From an uncultured Pseudogracilibacillus sp. (GTDB lineage: Bacteria > Bacillota > Bacilli > Bacillales > Amphibacillaceae): 8,370 nt of DNA. This document shows positions 7,292 through 8,370 of this stretch, piece after piece (position 1 is the stretch's first letter; each line of letters starts with the position of its first letter). The notes under the pieces are model-generated. The model was not told the DNA's origin. It made no database searches and saw nothing but the letters and a program-made list of their open reading frames with translations. Position numbers and translations under genes: made by a program. The stretch is from positions 1-8,370 of the forward strand of contig CALGOZ010000060.1 of the NCBI GenBank assembly GCA_937960785.1, written 5' to 3'.

Positions 7292-7296
7292 TGAAG
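7273..7296 (+). promoter_or_regulatory. Operator-like inverted repeat over the cstA -10 element
   Basis: CTTCACTT (7273-7280) and AAGTGAAG (7289-7296) are perfect 8-bp inverted arms separated by 8 nt, a 24-bp two-fold symmetric site that overlaps the -10 and start region. This is the geometry of a dimeric repressor operator. It has no U-tract and lies mostly upstream of the predicted start, so an RNA terminator is unlikely. The regulator is not known. Confidence 0.55.
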
Positions 7297-7325
7297 TAAC
7301 GCCTTACTTTTTTACATAGACAAAA

Positions 7326-7339
7326 TGTAAGCGTTTACT
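7326..7339 (+). promoter_or_regulatory. CcpA catabolite-responsive element (cre)
   Basis: TGTAAGCGTTTACT matches the cre consensus TGWAANCGNTNWCA at all but the last position. It sits about 28-41 nt downstream of the predicted transcription start and 27 nt before the cstA start codon. A bound CcpA-HPr(Ser-P) complex there would block elongation, giving repression when preferred sugars are present. This fits a gene of the carbon-starvation family. Confidence 0.75.
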
Positions 7340-7366
7340 AAGGTTTAAGAAAAAGGGGGAATTTAT

Positions 7367-8370
7367 ATGAATGCAATTGTTGTTGCTCTTATTGGAATGG
7401 TTATTTTAGCCTTGGGTTATCGTTATTATTCTAAGTTTATTGCGGAGAAAATTTTCCGACTCGATCCTAATTATGAAACACCAGCCCACCGGTATGAAGA
7501 TGGTGTCGACTTTGTTCCGACGAATAAGTTCGTCCTTTGGGGTCATCATTTCACGTCCGTTGCAGGGGCGGCACCAATTTTAGGTCCGGCGATTGCGGTG
7601 TATTGGGGTTGGTTGCCTGCGTTTTTATGGGTTATTTTAGGAACGGTCTTTGCGGCAGGAGTTCATGATTTCGGTACACTTGTTCTATCGGTACGAAATC
7701 GGGGACAGTCGGTAGGGACAATTGCCGACCGATTAATCGGTCAAAGGGCGAAAATATTGTTTTTATTTATTATTTTAATTTTAGTATTAATGGTAAATGC
7801 CGTCTTCGCCTGGGTAATTTCGAACTTATTTATTACATTTCCATCGAGTGTATTTCCAGTATTTATTCAAATCCCAATCGCGATTTGGATTGGACATATC
7901 GTATACAAGCATAAGCAAAAGATGTTAATACCATCTTTAATCGGACTTGTCATTATGTATGGAGCAGCGATTCTTGCTAGTAAGTATGAATTTTTACAGA
8001 TTGATTTAGTCCGTTATATGGGTGGGGAAGATGGGGCTAGCTTATTCGGTTTAACGACGGTAGGGACAGCCTTTTTCATCTGGATTATGATCTTAATGGT
8101 GTATGTCTATATTGCCTCGACATTACCCGTCTGGAAATTGTTACAGCCGAGAGACTTCATTAACTCGCATCAATTAGTTGTCGGTCTTGTTATTTTATAT
8201 TTAGGATTATTTTTAACGAATCCGACAATTACAGCACCAGCGACTAATTCGGTGCAAGACGTATCTTGGTTCCCATTACTATTTATTACGATTGCTTGTG
8301 GAGCGATTTCTGGTTTCCATGGTTTAGTATCTTCTGGGACGTCATCGAAGCAATTAGATAAAGAAACGGA
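7367..8370 (+). CDS. cstA: CstA-family transporter (carbon starvation protein), N-terminal part
   Basis: The first 334 codons of a multi-spanning inner-membrane transporter are present and the window ends inside the gene; family members run from about 480 to 700 aa. It starts at ATG 7367 with AAAAAGGGGG (7350-7359) 7 nt upstream. The N-terminus is a membrane segment (2-18). The CstA signature follows: VLWGHHFTSVAGAAPILGPA (56-75), then WGWLPAFLW (80-88) and HDFGTL (100-105). Further hydrophobic helices lie near 130-150, 155-175 and 190-210, and LPVWKLLQPRDFINS (253-267) is another conserved block. E. coli CstA and its relative BtsT import pyruvate, so pyruvate uptake is the likely role here. 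It is divergently transcribed from the CodA-like gene. The cre site and the dyad at the promoter indicate carbon catabolite repression plus a second regulator. Confidence 0.92.
   Translation, partial: MNAIVVALIGMVILALGYRYYSKFIAEKIFRLDPNYETPAHRYEDGVDFVPTNKFVLWGHHFTSVAGAAPILGPAIAVYWGWLPAFLWVILGTVFAAGVHDFGTLVLSVRNRGQSVGTIADRLIGQRAKILFLFIILILVLMVNAVFAWVISNLFITFPSSVFPVFIQIPIAIWIGHIVYKHKQKMLIPSLIGLVIMYGAAILASKYEFLQIDLVRYMGGEDGASLFGLTTVGTAFFIWIMILMVYVYIASTLPVWKLLQPRDFINSHQLVVGLVILYLGLFLTNPTITAPATNSVQDVSWFPLLFITIACGAISGFHGLVSSGTSSKQLDKET

Overview
The window looks like chromosomal DNA from a low-to-mid GC Firmicute of the Bacillaceae type. The basis is the G-rich Shine-Dalgarno sites, frequent TTG starts (three of the six genes with a visible start), sigma-A promoters with 17-bp spacers, a near-perfect CodY box, a near-perfect CcpA cre site, and protein sequences close to Bacillus homologues. 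The exact genus cannot be read from it.

Layout: 1-232 is a tandem array of ~52-bp non-coding repeats that starts before the window. 233-515 is a regulatory region with a sigma-A promoter, a CodY box and a possible nine-codon leader ORF. 516-2587 (+) holds the E1 alpha and beta subunits of a thiamine-diphosphate 2-oxoacid dehydrogenase complex, with overlapping stop and start codons and no E2 or E3 gene. 2588-2923 is decayed DNA: a fragment of a GlcD-type FAD-linked oxidase, then a degenerate ~64-bp repeat and a terminator hairpin. 2924-3550 (-) is a TetR-family repressor. 3786-5126 (-) is a YjiH-type membrane protein with a nucleoside-recognition (Gate) domain. 5491-5832 (+) is a small soluble protein of unknown function. 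5890-7158 (-) is a CodA-like amidohydrolase. 7367 to the window end (+) is the first 334 codons of a CstA-family transporter, divergent from the deaminase.

The genes form no single obvious system. A loose theme is pyruvate/2-oxoacid use and its control by nutrient status. CstA relatives import pyruvate, and this copy has a cre site downstream of its promoter. The E1 pair acts on a 2-oxoacid and sits behind a CodY box, CodY being the branched-chain amino acid/GTP sensor. The oxidase remnant belongs to a family that oxidises D-lactate or glycolate. The YjiH protein and the deaminase suggest a minor base or nucleoside salvage theme, but an unrelated gene separates them and each has its own terminator. 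The points most worth a second look are the CodY box with its branched-chain-rich leader ORF, the orphan E1 pair with a GDG-to-GEG change, the altered metal/substrate motif in the CodA-like enzyme, and two unrelated repeat families flanking the E1 pair.
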